Assembly (NCBI RefSeq): GCF_014207505.1
Contig: NZ_JACHGL010000005.1
Location: 1 to 50,260, forward strand
Source of the DNA: Leuconostoc carnosum
GTDB lineage: Bacteria > Bacillota > Bacilli > Lactobacillales > Lactobacillaceae
DNA length: 50,260 nt
Direction of reading: 5' to 3'
A program made the position numbers and the translations under genes. The notes below the pieces were generated by a model. That model was not told the DNA's origin. It saw nothing but the letters and a program-made list of their open reading frames with translations, and ran no database searches. Shown here piece after piece: positions 15,874 to 23,688 of the stretch; the first letter of the stretch is position 1, and each line of letters starts with the position of its first letter.

Positions 15874-16734
15874 ATGAATAATACTAATAATGTTTGGTTC
15901 GTAACTGGTGGATCTACGGGTTTCGGTCGTAAGTTGATTGAAGAATTATTATCAAAAAATATTCCAGTTGTAGCGACAGCAAGAAATTTATCAGCTTTTG
16001 ACGATTTGAATATATCTAACAATAAAAATATTCTTAAAGTCCAATTAGATGTTACAGATAAAAAAAGTGTCAATAGCGCTGTTAAAGTGGCACTTAGCAG
16101 GTTTAATAAAATTGATGTTTTGGTAAATAATGCAGGCTATGGATACTCGGGTTCAGTTGAAGAATCTGAAGAATCTGCAGTACGTCAAATGTTTGAAACA
16201 AATTTTTGGGGTGCTAGCACGATGATTCGTGCTATCTTACCAACTATGCGCAAAAATAGGAAAGGAAATATTTTAAATATAACATCAATCGGTGGTATGC
16301 TTTCGGTACCAGCTTATGGCTATTACAACGCTAGTAAACATGCATTAGAAGGATTGAGTAAGGCACTTGCTCTAGAGGTTGAACCTTTTGGAATAAAAAT
16401 AACGAATATAGAACCGGGTCCATTCAGAACCGATTGGGCCGGACGCTCCCAATTTTCTGCCAATCATTCTATAGTGGAATATGATAATACTCCGGCTAGA
16501 GAATATGAAATAGCCTCTCAAAAAAGCTCTGGCATGCAAGATGGTTCCCCTGAATTAGCTGCAAAAGCTTTTATTAAATTAATTGATTCCGATAACCAAC
16601 CCATGCATTTTATTACAGGTAAAAATGCTTACAATAGAGAATTGGTTGAAATTAAGAATATTCAAGATGACATGTTTAAATGGTCAGCTGAGTCACAACA
16701 TCTTGATTATGGAGATGAACTTTACTGGTTATAA
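15874..16734 (+). CDS. Short-chain dehydrogenase/reductase (SDR)
   Basis: The product is 286 aa, a classical SDR that reduces or oxidises carbonyl/alcohol groups using NAD(P)H. The nucleotide-binding motif TGGSTGFG is at residues 11-18, the structural NNAG at about 86-89, and the catalytic Tyr151-xxx-Lys155 in YYNASK, with the upstream Ser in NITSIGG. GGAGG is 9 nt before the ATG. It is divergent from, and very likely activated by, the MerR regulator, which suggests a role in aldehyde or electrophile detoxification. The substrate cannot be told. A strong terminator follows. Confidence 0.9.
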   Translation: MNNTNNVWFVTGGSTGFGRKLIEELLSKNIPVVATARNLSAFDDLNISNNKNILKVQLDVTDKKSVNSAVKVALSRFNKIDVLVNNAGYGYSGSVEESEESAVRQMFETNFWGASTMIRAILPTMRKNRKGNILNITSIGGMLSVPAYGYYNASKHALEGLSKALALEVEPFGIKITNIEPGPFRTDWAGRSQFSANHSIVEYDNTPAREYEIASQKSSGMQDGSPELAAKAFIKLIDSDNQPMHFITGKNAYNRELVEIKNIQDDMFKWSAESQHLDYGDELYWL

Positions 16735-16779
16735 CCCAAAGCTGTATATAAAATTAATTTATTTTCAATAATTTAATTC

Positions 16780-16823
16780 AAAAAGCAAAGATATCAATAT
16801 TATTGAATATCTTTGCTTTTTTT
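16780..16823 (+). terminator. Rho-independent terminator
   Basis: A perfect 15-bp stem (16780-16794 with 16807-16821; core GCAAAGATAT/ATATCTTTGC) is followed by Ts. It ends the dehydrogenase transcript and could work in both directions. Confidence 0.9.
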
Positions 16824-16852
16824 ACGTCTAAGTTTGGTTTAAAGACTATATC

Positions 16853-16999
16853 TTATGACCTAATTATCTGGGTGTTGTTTGTTCCCCAGACTTGCATAGC
16901 TTCAATAACAGGGTAGAGGCTACTACCTAATTTTGTTACGCGATATTCTGTCTTAACAGGAATTACTGGATAAATTTGTTTATCTAATATACCATCAGT
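16853..16999 (-). pseudogene. C-terminal remnant of an HxlR-family regulator
   Basis: On the minus strand 48 codons end at a stop (16853-16855) and read as the C-terminus of an HxlR-type winged-helix regulator: GILDKQIYPVIPVKTEYRV, then TKLGSSLYPVIEAM and the WG pair typical of the last helix. The frame hits a stop at 17000-17002, and the sequence then changes character, so the N-terminal half has been lost by recombination. It is unlikely to be functional. Confidence 0.65.
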
Positions 17000-17002
17000 T
17001 TA

Positions 17003-17126
17003 TCGTGAACGAATGACAGTCGCTTCAATTTTATGGGCGAAAGTTAGAGACTCTAATCAACCTAAAAAATACAGCCAAGAGCTATTGAAACATTACAAAT
17101 TAGATATTCGTCAGTACTTATCTTGA
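17003..17126 (+). pseudogene. C-terminal fragment of an unidentified gene before yolD
   Basis: The plus frame is open from 17003 to a TGA at 17124-17126 and encodes about 40 residues (for example YSQELLKHYKLDIRQYLS). It begins exactly where the HxlR remnant ends. YolD-like genes normally follow a Y-family DNA polymerase (UvrX/UmuC) gene, so this could be the last part of such a polymerase, but the residues alone do not show it. Confidence 0.3.
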
Positions 17127-17160
17127 TAATATCGATTCATAGTAGAAATGGAAAAGTAAT

Positions 17161-17523
17161 ATGGACAATGAAGAAAACTTTAGCACCATTATCAATCGCT
17201 ATTTTAAGAACGATTATCGCGAACGTGGCAAAATCAAATGGAATGGTTTCTTCTTATCCGATCACACCTCGTCTTTAGTCAAAGAGGACGTGCAACGAAA
17301 TCAGAAAACACAGAAATTACTTAGAACACCACTAAATCAGGCAAAAAGTATCTTGCAACACTCTTGTGTGAACAATCACATAGTGACTGTACAACAACAT
17401 ATTAAAACTAATGATGGTTATCTGATTCCTAAATGTGACTGGTTTAGTCAATGGCTTTACAGAATTAGGTGTCTACATTAATCCGCTTTTGAAGATATTA
17501 GAACGGTCATCAGAGAAAAATGA
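17161..17523 (+). pseudogene. YolD-like protein, broken by two compensating frameshifts
   Basis: The first 90 codons read as a YolD-family protein (RGKIKWNGFFLSDHT, the hallmark N-terminus). At about 17437 the frame must shift to read VTGLVNGFTELGVYIN, and near 17485 it must shift back to read FEDIRTVIREK and stop at 17521-17523. The net length (363 nt) is a multiple of three, so the two indels cancel. As it stands, translation stops at 17479-17481, giving 106 residues with a scrambled end. YolD proteins accompany UvrX-type translesion polymerases. The next ORF starts at the natural stop (ATGA), which supports the reconstruction. Confidence 0.65.
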
Positions 17524-17774
17524 ATCCAATTGAAGACATGATTACAACTATCCAAATGCTGTTCACCAAACAACCAAATACGATTTATGACGTACGGATC
17601 GTTCATCAGCGATATGCTAACAAAGTTAATATCTTCTTTGAATACTATAAAATCGGACAAGCCAAACGCTCAAAACAAATTGGTCGTCTTGATGATGAAT
17701 ATCGATTGCAAATACCAGCATTAGCAAAACAGATTCATGAAGCTACTGGATTAACGATTCAAACAAGTGATTAA
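17520..17774 (+). CDS. Small hypothetical protein downstream of yolD
   Basis: The product is 84 aa, soluble and basic, without a recognised motif. The ATG overlaps the natural yolD stop by 4 nt (ATGA), so it was translationally coupled to that gene. With yolD frameshifted, its expression may now be poor. A terminator follows 45 bp later. It may be the third member of a UvrX-YolD SOS-type operon, inferred only from position. Confidence 0.5.
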   Translation: MNPIEDMITTIQMLFTKQPNTIYDVRIVHQRYANKVNIFFEYYKIGQAKRSKQIGRLDDEYRLQIPALAKQIHEATGLTIQTSD

Positions 17775-17818
17775 TCCAGTAAATCAAGTGAATTAAGACT
17801 AACATGATAATCAATCGA

Positions 17819-17871
17819 AAATACAGATACCAGCAAATCATATTGAATATATTGAGTATCTGTATTTTTTA
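17819..17871 (+). terminator. Rho-independent terminator
   Basis: AAATACAGATAC (17819-17830) pairs with GTATCTGTATTT (17856-17867), followed by further Ts. It closes the yolD block. Confidence 0.85.
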
Positions 17872-18225
17872 GAAATTTAGTTGTGGAATTAAGATGTTAA
17901 ACAGCCTTAAAATAAGCTTTAGAAACCGTGGACAGTGATTTAACATTGCTGTATGACATTGGTACAATAGAATAAGAAGTGTCTGCCAAATCAAAAAGCA
18001 ACCAGTGAAATTACAAAAACATTTCCGGAATTTTACCGATTGATTAAACATCTGGTAAATGACTTGCAATTCGCCCAACATTATTTAGTGTACCGTGCAT
18101 AATCTAACGTAACAGAGGCTTGTTGATACGTTGGCGCACAAGGGATTACACAGTTTACTAAAATTCCAAAGTCAATAATTTGAAATAAAGTAAAGTGTTT
18201 GTAACATTCGTTACTTTAAAAGCTC
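17872..18225. other. Gene-free stretch before the replication module
   Basis: There is no convincing gene. A startless plus frame of about 40 codons ends at a TAA near 18100 (containing FYRLIKHLVNDLQ) and might be the tail of a lost gene, possibly a transposase. A small stem GTAAC/GTTAC lies at 18201-18214, just before the terminator at 18226. Confidence 0.4.
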
Positions 18226-18253
18226 ATAAGTCCTGTGTGGGCTTATTTTTTTT
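18226..18253 (+). terminator. Rho-independent terminator upstream of the rep operon
   Basis: ATAAGTCC (18226-18233) pairs with GGGCTTAT (18239-18246, one G-T pair) around a 5-nt loop, followed by seven Ts. Its position about 115 bp before the rep operon would also suit the end of a small plus-strand RNA. Confidence 0.75.
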
Positions 18254-18290
18254 GCTTAAAAACAGCCTGAATATTAAAAAATTGTTAAGA

Positions 18291-18309
18291 AACCGTCGTC
18301 ATGACGGTT
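18291..18309 (+). promoter_or_regulatory. Candidate operator of the rep operon
   Basis: AACCGTC (18291-18297) and GACGGTT (18303-18309) form a perfect 7-bp dyad with a 5-nt centre, 60 bp before the XRE gene. A TTGTTA at 18282-18287 lies just upstream. It is the best candidate site for the XRE protein encoded next. Confidence 0.5.
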
Positions 18310-18368
18310 AATTATTGGTAATAAAATCAATGGAAATTGACAACTAAGACAAGGGAGAAAGAGACAAA

Positions 18369-18602
18369 ATGAAACATTCTTTTGGATCAATTGTAAAAGC
18401 TTATCGGGAACGAAAAAGACTAACACAATTGGAATTGGCCGTGAAATCAAAAGGGGAATTGTCAACAGCGACGATTTCAAAAGCTGAAACTGATCCAAGT
18501 TACAATCCAAAACTAACGACATTCATAAAGTTTTACAAAATTATGGATGTACCATTTGAAGAGATTGTTACGACATTAGAGGGGACTGCTGATGACAAAT
18601 GA
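18369..18602 (+). CDS. XRE-family repressor, probable copy-control regulator
   Basis: The product is 77 aa and consists of one Cro/C1 helix-turn-helix (residues 7-62, with LTQLELAVKSKGELSTATISKAE). An AAGGGAG site lies ahead of the ATG. Its last 11 nt overlap the rep gene, so repressor and initiator are co-transcribed and translationally coupled, a common plasmid copy-number arrangement. The dyad at 18291-18309 is its likely operator. The role in copy control is inferred from position. Confidence 0.75.
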   Translation: MKHSFGSIVKAYRERKRLTQLELAVKSKGELSTATISKAETDPSYNPKLTTFIKFYKIMDVPFEEIVTTLEGTADDK

Positions 18603-19563
18603 CCAAGATAAACCTAGAAAAATGGAACGTGTTAGTAGAAATCAGGTAGAAACTAACGAACGATTCTATAAAATTCCAAAAGCACTATTTGAAAATGAAT
18701 TCTATGCCGAAATGAAGCTTGAAACAAAAATGGTTTACGCCATTCTACGTGATCGTTTCTTGTTATCAATTAAGAATAATTGGATTGATAAAAATGGTGA
18801 TGTTTACTTGATTTACAAAAACAGTGACCTGCAAACAATTCTTAGTGTTGGCGAGAAAAAAGTCATTAGTTTGAAAAAAGAACTAGCAGATTTTGGACTT
18901 CTTGAAGAAGAACGACAAGGGTTAAATAAACCAAACAGACTTTACGTTGGCAACATAAATGCTGATTTTGAGGTTATCCACAGGGACAATCCCTTGGGGG
19001 ACAAGGGACTGTCAAAGCGACAGTTCCGGAACTTTCAAAATGACAGGTCAAGAACTTCCAAAACGACAGCTCAAGAACTGTCAAAACGACAGTCAAGTGA
19101 GACTGAGAGTAGTGAGACTTATTTGAGTGAAACTGAGACCAATTCTTTTGATGAGGATGAAGTAAGTAACAATAACAATTCAAAAAAAGCTCAACAATCA
19201 TTTATCGCAATCGGCAAAATCATTCAAAACAATCCTGAATTAAGAAGCGTAGTACAAGGTTTGATTCCTGATTTACTTTTGAATGAACCCCAACAAGCAG
19301 AAATTGTCGTCCGCGCTCTTGATCGTGGTTATCACTTTTTGATAACCGAACTTGAAAAAGGTAATTATGTTTTGACTTTGCAAAAGCAATTACAAGGTGA
19401 GGTTGCGATAAAACAGTTGCTTTTAAACACTGGTTTCAAACAAGTAGATTACATGCGTGACCATCTGATTGATATCAGCCAATATGGCAAATATTTCACT
19501 AGAGGCTTTGAAAATCGTTTGAAGATTGCAATCACAACAAGTCAATCAGCATCAGGATTTTAA
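18592..19563 (+). CDS. repA: RepA_N-family plasmid replication initiator
   Basis: The product is 323 aa and initiates theta replication of low-GC Gram-positive plasmids. The RepA_N domain is at residues 20-125 (ERFYKIPKALFENEFYAEMK, then AILRDRF and the winged-helix segment EKKVISLKKELADFGLLEEE). The middle (about 135-200) is low-complexity, rich in Ser, Thr, Glu and Asn, because the origin iterons lie inside this part of the gene. The C-terminal 110 residues are the host-specific domain. Length and organisation are typical. The gene overlaps the upstream repressor by 11 nt and is followed by small plasmid genes and ssb. Confidence 0.9.
   Translation: MTNDQDKPRKMERVSRNQVETNERFYKIPKALFENEFYAEMKLETKMVYAILRDRFLLSIKNNWIDKNGDVYLIYKNSDLQTILSVGEKKVISLKKELADFGLLEEERQGLNKPNRLYVGNINADFEVIHRDNPLGDKGLSKRQFRNFQNDRSRTSKTTAQELSKRQSSETESSETYLSETETNSFDEDEVSNNNNSKKAQQSFIAIGKIIQNNPELRSVVQGLIPDLLLNEPQQAEIVVRALDRGYHFLITELEKGNYVLTLQKQLQGEVAIKQLLLNTGFKQVDYMRDHLIDISQYGKYFTRGFENRLKIAITTSQSASGF
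19006..19092 (+). repeat. Replication-origin iterons inside repA (four copies)
   Basis: Four 18-bp repeats with consensus GAACTKTCAAAACGACAG start at 19006, 19029, 19052 and 19075, an exact 23-bp period (about two helical turns). They lie in the linker-coding part of repA, where RepA_N plasmids carry their origin. The period is not a multiple of three, so the repeats encode different residues in each copy, showing selection on DNA rather than protein. Confidence 0.85.
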
Positions 19564-19590
19564 CTTTAACTTGGAGAGAGGAGAGATATA

Positions 19591-19866
19591 ATGGCAAACC
19601 AATACAACGTATTTATTGCAGTAGACTTTTTCAACGCAGACATACTTTTTGTGGCTAACTCATCAGGTGAACTCAGCCGAAAAGTGATCAAAGCAATTGA
19701 AAATCATGAATTAGAAAGTGATGGCGCAGTGAGGTTATACCGTACCTCTTATCAATCATTTAAGGCTATAAAAAAATTCATGGAACGCTATCACTTACCA
19801 TTTCATGAAGCTGCAAGACCAAAAGGGAGAGATTATGAAAGTCAGACAATTAATGCTGTTGGATGA
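19591..19866 (+). CDS. Small plasmid hypothetical protein
   Basis: The product is 91 aa, soluble, with a beta-alpha start (QYNVFIAVDFFNADILFVA) and no known motif. GGAGAGAGGAG lies just ahead of the ATG. It is the first of a run of tightly spaced genes after repA (the next start is inside its 3' end), which suggests one operon with the downstream ssb. No function can be assigned. Confidence 0.6.
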   Translation: MANQYNVFIAVDFFNADILFVANSSGELSRKVIKAIENHELESDGAVRLYRTSYQSFKAIKKFMERYHLPFHEAARPKGRDYESQTINAVG

Positions 19867-20191
19867 GAAAAGTTTACAAGAACTACAACAAACCAAATAT
19901 GTCGTCATTCTCGTTAAAGAATTAAAAAATAATCTCGTTCAACCAACAAAAAAACAAGCCTTTGTCTGCTTAAAATCAACTGAGATGAAAGTCAAAGGTG
20001 AGTTGTTTGACGATTGCTTAGGTAATCATTATGTCGGTTGTACAGTCCTGAAAGGCATTCATTATTCTGAAGCTGGTAACCAAATCCCTGTGTTTAAACT
20101 ACCAAATAATATCCAAGACTATTTAGCCAAACAATTGACACCGATTGTTAATTTACTGGATCAAAAAAGGAGAAATTATTATGCAAATTAA
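19835..20191 (+). CDS. Small plasmid hypothetical protein
   Basis: The product is 118 aa from ATG 19835. GGGAGA ends 4 nt upstream; an in-frame ATG at 19805 lacks a good site and lies deeper in the previous gene. It is probably a compact alpha/beta protein with no signal or membrane segment and no recognised family. It overlaps the preceding gene by 32 nt and ssb by 11 nt, so the three are translationally coupled. Confidence 0.6.
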   Translation: MKVRQLMLLDEKSLQELQQTKYVVILVKELKNNLVQPTKKQAFVCLKSTEMKVKGELFDDCLGNHYVGCTVLKGIHYSEAGNQIPVFKLPNNIQDYLAKQLTPIVNLLDQKRRNYYAN

Positions 20192-20615
20192 TCACCACGT
20201 AGGACGTTTAGTTCGTGATGTAAACTTCACCGTAAGGGGTGAAAAAGAAATTAAAATTGCCTACTTCAAATTAGCCATTAATGATTTAAAAGATGGCAAA
20301 GCCACTTACATTGATTACGTTGCTTTTAACAAAACGGCAGAATTGATTCGTGATTATGTGGCTGATGTTGGTCAAGTAGTTGAGGTTGAATTTGTGATGC
20401 GTAATCATAATTATAACGATAAAAATACTGGTCAAAAGATTTATGCTATGCAAAATCAAGTGACACAATTCCGCATCTATAAATCTAATCACTCATCGAA
20501 AAATTCTGCTGATCAAACACAGGTTGCTGACAGTCAGAGGAGTGAAATGGTCGATAATGATTTGCTACCATATCCTGACTTTAACAGCAATGCATTTGAG
20601 TATGTGGAGGGGTAG
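20181..20615 (+). CDS. ssb: Single-stranded DNA-binding protein
   Basis: The product is 144 aa. An OB-fold domain spans residues 1-100 (MQINHHVGRLVRDVNF, then YIDYVAFNKTAELI and the NYNDKNTGQKIYAM loop). A linker follows, and the C-terminus (NDLLPYPDFNSN) is acidic-aromatic but lacks the canonical DDxIPF tip at the very end. It coats ssDNA during plasmid replication and conjugation. The start at 20181 follows AGGAG at 8 nt. Location after repA and before the mobilisation module is usual for plasmids. Confidence 0.88.
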   Translation: MQINHHVGRLVRDVNFTVRGEKEIKIAYFKLAINDLKDGKATYIDYVAFNKTAELIRDYVADVGQVVEVEFVMRNHNYNDKNTGQKIYAMQNQVTQFRIYKSNHSSKNSADQTQVADSQRSEMVDNDLLPYPDFNSNAFEYVEG

Positions 20616-20619
20616 GACG

Positions 20620-21588
20620 ATGACTACAATAATCACAATAGCTGATAAATTTAGAAATATCTTTCAAAGATTTAGTCGCTTTGGGACTTGGTTTTTGGAA
20701 CATCAACGGCGCAATTTAATTGCCATATTTAGCCTATTTATTCTGATAGCTTTTAGTACAACCGTCATGGTTAACATTACACCTCGACCTTCAAATTTGC
20801 CTAGTACGGATTTAAATACGCCAGTGTCATTTGGCACTTTGAACAAAACTGCTAGTCTGACAAAAAGTGTTTTTAATAAAAATAATGGTGTTTTGGAACT
20901 GTATTATACAATTTCTGACGGAGCTGTTTCTGATCAAGATTTGGTTGATATTAGCAAAATTAAATTCACTGCTATGACTGATCATGGTGGCAATCAAGTT
21001 ACTGGGCGTGTTGTGCCAACTTCAAATAATACACTCGTGGTCCAATTTAAAAACTTGAATCATAACTTCAATGCTGTAACACTAACTGCTCATGATAAAA
21101 GCAGCAATACTGCCACAGTCGAAGCGCCAAGTAGCGTAGCTGCTGATAGTTCAAGTGCAAAGAAAACTAACGCAAACAGTAATACCGCAAGTGGCAAATT
21201 CATTATCAATCGTGACAAAGTATCTAAATCAAATTCGCTAACATTTGCCAGCCAAGAAGAACTTGAAGTTAGCGAAAGTGAAGCTAAAATGGCGGCACAA
21301 CAAAAATTGATTTCCAAGAATACAAACGCAATTGTTGAATATCAAAAAGCAATTGATCAACAGCAATCTTCCATCAAAAAGTACCAAAAAATACTCGCCC
21401 AGTCTGATGACTCAGATACACAAACTAGCATTGATAATGCGCGTGATGAGATTACACAAATACGAACACAAATTAGTGATGCACAAAAAAATATTCACCG
21501 TGCTAGGACAAATATTAGTCAATATCAAAAGACTAGAAAGCAGGTTCAGGAAGGCAAATCATTGTTGCCAAAACCAACGGATTTGTAA
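20620..21588 (+). CDS. Membrane-anchored extracellular protein with coiled coil
   Basis: The product is 322 aa from ATG 20620 (TAGGA is 4 nt upstream; the frame is open further back but overlaps ssb). A cytoplasmic N-terminus of about 30 residues is followed by a transmembrane helix (about 34-54). A beta-rich domain (about 60-165) has the feel of an Ig-like or CopC-like fold, then a Ser/Ala/Asn linker and a long C-terminal coiled coil (about 215-310, Gln/Lys/Ile heptads). It could contact recipient cells or the cell wall, but no named family is recognised. Confidence 0.55.
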   Translation: MTTIITIADKFRNIFQRFSRFGTWFLEHQRRNLIAIFSLFILIAFSTTVMVNITPRPSNLPSTDLNTPVSFGTLNKTASLTKSVFNKNNGVLELYYTISDGAVSDQDLVDISKIKFTAMTDHGGNQVTGRVVPTSNNTLVVQFKNLNHNFNAVTLTAHDKSSNTATVEAPSSVAADSSSAKKTNANSNTASGKFIINRDKVSKSNSLTFASQEELEVSESEAKMAAQQKLISKNTNAIVEYQKAIDQQQSSIKKYQKILAQSDDSDTQTSIDNARDEITQIRTQISDAQKNIHRARTNISQYQKTRKQVQEGKSLLPKPTDL

Positions 21589-21640
21589 TACCACATCGTT
21601 AAATAAATTGCCTATTGGGCTATTTTTTTCAATCAAATAA

Positions 21641-21750
21641 AGGGTTAAAAAGGGTTAAACGTAGGTTAAAAAATGGTTTAACCAAACGCTCACACTCCCA
21701 GCACTTGAAATGCCCGCACGGCGGGGTTTAGGCACATGGTGCCGGCATTT
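21641..21750 (+). other. Candidate oriT of the MobL mobilisation module
   Basis: This 110-bp gene-free stretch is dense in repeats. Two AGGGTTAAA copies lie at 21641 and 21651, a shorter copy at 21663, and an inverted repeat GGTTAAA/TTTAACC at 21664-21670 and 21677-21683. Next comes a nested fold: outer stem AAATGCC/GGCATTT (21708-21714 and 21744-21750) around CCCGC/GCGGG (21713-21725) and GGCAC/GTGCC (21731-21743). It lies directly before the accessory and relaxase genes, where an origin of transfer is expected. Confidence 0.55.
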
Positions 21751-21795
21751 CCCCTTAACCTGTTCCCAATTATCAAAATAAATTTAGGAGTTTTT

Positions 21796-22173
21796 ATGCA
21801 GACAGTTAGAAAAGAAGTTCGCGGTCTTGATAAACAAGATTTGAATATCATTGACCAGCGTGCGCAAGCAGAAGGAACATCTACAAATGAATTACTGCGT
21901 ATTGTTATTACGGACTATGCAAAGCGAATTAGAGAAGATGATGCTAGTAATGTGTTACACAGCTACCTAGATGATTTAATCATGGCTAACAATAATGTTG
22001 TGCACGGATTAAATGACAATACAATTGCGATTGGTGAAATGTTTAAAACAATTCTGGCACGACTTGAAATGTATTTTCCAGACTTAAATGATGAGGTAGA
22101 ACGAATTCAAAAAAACGCTCGCCCTCAGGAAAAAAATTTGACAAAGTCGATTGACTTTGATGAGTTTGAATAA
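21796..22173 (+). CDS. Mobilisation accessory protein (ribbon-helix-helix-like)
   Basis: The product is 125 aa. The first 50 residues (VRGLDKQDLNIIDQRAQAEG, then STNELLRIVITDYAKRI) look like a MobC/ribbon-helix-helix DNA-binding domain that positions the relaxase at oriT. The rest is helical and acidic. AGGAG lies 5 nt before the ATG. It opens an operon of five genes ending in the relaxase, immediately downstream of the repeat-rich candidate oriT. The family call rests on the N-terminal pattern and the position. Confidence 0.65.
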   Translation: MQTVRKEVRGLDKQDLNIIDQRAQAEGTSTNELLRIVITDYAKRIREDDASNVLHSYLDDLIMANNNVVHGLNDNTIAIGEMFKTILARLEMYFPDLNDEVERIQKNARPQEKNLTKSIDFDEFE

Positions 22174-22188
22174 TTGGAAGGAGTACAA

Positions 22189-22974
22189 ATGAAAAATTAT
22201 AAACGTGGTCGTTTTGCGAGAAGGATTTTATTAAGTATTGTCATATTGATAGGTGTTGTGTATTTAAATCGTGTCTCGATTTTGCAAAAAATTGTTGCAC
22301 TAGGTTCGCAATCACAACTGATTAATATTGATAAACAAAGTAACTCTCCAACACAAAATGATGAGCTTGTTAATTTGAAATATACTGGGCAAACAGTTGT
22401 TGAAATCAATCATAACCAACCAACATTTAGTCAGGATGATTTACAAATAAAAGAGGGTGGCTGGCAAAAACTTTCGTCATTAGATTGGTTAGGCAGACCA
22501 CAATTTGCTAATGCATTGCTTAACCAAAAATTGATGCCGTCCTCTCAAAAGTATAAAGCGCGTGAACGATTAACAATTAAAACGCCAGGATACCATGCCA
22601 TTAAAACTGGAACGAATAGTACAGACTGGTTATACAACCGTAGTCATCTGATTGGGTATCAATTTACTGGCCTAAACAATGAAGCCAAAAATTTGATCAC
22701 AGGGACACGACAATTAAATGCAGATAGTCGAGTGAATGCAAAAAGTATGGTGACTTATGAAACAGAACTTGCTGATTACTTGCATCAGTCAAAAAATAAT
22801 TATGTGCGTTATCAAGTCAAACCAATTTACAAAAATGTTGAGTTAGTTCCCCGTGGTGTTCATATGATGGCACAGTCAAATGACAATACTTTGAAATTTA
22901 ATGTCTATGTTTTTAACGTTCAAGATGGCTGGACAATCAACTACTTAAACGGTAATGCTGAAAGGAATGAATAA
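22189..22974 (+). CDS. Membrane-anchored DNA/RNA non-specific endonuclease
   Basis: The product is 261 aa from ATG 22189 with AAGGAG 6 nt upstream. A transmembrane anchor lies at about residues 9-27. The C-terminal part (from about 90) is an EndA/NUC1-type beta-beta-alpha-Me nuclease, with SLDWLGRPQFANALL, the catalytic segment YNRSHLIGYQF (His as general base) and NLITGTRQLN with the Asn ligand. Members degrade DNA outside the cell, as EndA of streptococci does during uptake. Finding one inside a mobilisation operon suggests a role at the cell surface during transfer, or entry exclusion. That is inference. Confidence 0.8.
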   Translation: MKNYKRGRFARRILLSIVILIGVVYLNRVSILQKIVALGSQSQLINIDKQSNSPTQNDELVNLKYTGQTVVEINHNQPTFSQDDLQIKEGGWQKLSSLDWLGRPQFANALLNQKLMPSSQKYKARERLTIKTPGYHAIKTGTNSTDWLYNRSHLIGYQFTGLNNEAKNLITGTRQLNADSRVNAKSMVTYETELADYLHQSKNNYVRYQVKPIYKNVELVPRGVHMMAQSNDNTLKFNVYVFNVQDGWTINYLNGNAERNE

Positions 22975-23688
22975 GTGAAAGATGCAATAGAATTCAAAAC
23001 AAGTCAAATGAAGGCACTCATCAAAAGAAGAAATGTTTTGAATAAAAAATATGATACAACGCTACCCGAAGATATTCCTTTAGAGGTTAAATCGGAACTA
23101 GAGCTTATTGAAAATTTGTTAAATGAATTTGACATTAATCAATCAATCTTTGATGACAGACCAACGATGATTGGAATTAAAAATTCACGAGATGAAGAAT
23201 GGTATTTTCAACAAATGAAGCATTGGATAGAAAGACACCCAAATGCTCTTAATGCGAAGTTTAGTAGAAGTAGTGTCTATAAGTTTTCTTTGCATTTCTT
23301 CGTAGAAAATATTGCCCTTAATGCTAACAATGCACGTCTCAATTACTCGGAACTAGCCCAGAAGGTAAATGATGCCAACTCCACAAAAAGTGATTCAAAA
23401 TTGACTGCGCAATTGGCAAATGTAGAGAATTTATTAGGTTTTCTTTTAACCATGCAACAACGTCAACTTGAATACATTCCAGAAGGCATTAATTTAGAAA
23501 ATGGTTTTGTTAAATATGCCATCAACCCCATTAATCCCACAGAGTTCCAACAATTTGGTACACCAACAGAACTCAATCCAAACAATGAATTGGCACAATC
23601 TTATGAAGAATATAAAAAAATTCGGAGTCGCGATAAGCAGCTAATCAAAAAATATCATCAGACAGGAGGCCAATTAGATGATGACTAA
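22975..23688 (+). CDS. Mobilisation-operon hypothetical protein
   Basis: The product is 237 aa and starts with GTG at 22975, right after the nuclease stop, with AAAGGAAT upstream. It is soluble, helical, Asn/Glu/Lys-rich, with a short basic C-terminus and no recognised motif. It overlaps the next gene by 11 nt and is thus embedded in the mobilisation operon. It could be a relaxosome or coupling accessory factor, without direct evidence. Confidence 0.55.
   Translation: MKDAIEFKTSQMKALIKRRNVLNKKYDTTLPEDIPLEVKSELELIENLLNEFDINQSIFDDRPTMIGIKNSRDEEWYFQQMKHWIERHPNALNAKFSRSSVYKFSLHFFVENIALNANNARLNYSELAQKVNDANSTKSDSKLTAQLANVENLLGFLLTMQQRQLEYIPEGINLENGFVKYAINPINPTEFQQFGTPTELNPNNELAQSYEEYKKIRSRDKQLIKKYHQTGGQLDDD

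Noticed and set aside
18117..18190. Possible transposase tail around 18000-18190
   Set aside because: A startless frame of about 40 codons with no motif; too little to name.
19006..19092. CRISPR-like array
   Set aside because: Unit length is 18 bp with 5-bp gaps, lies in the repA gene and no cas gene is present; iterons explain it. The DKAAA array has no spacers either.
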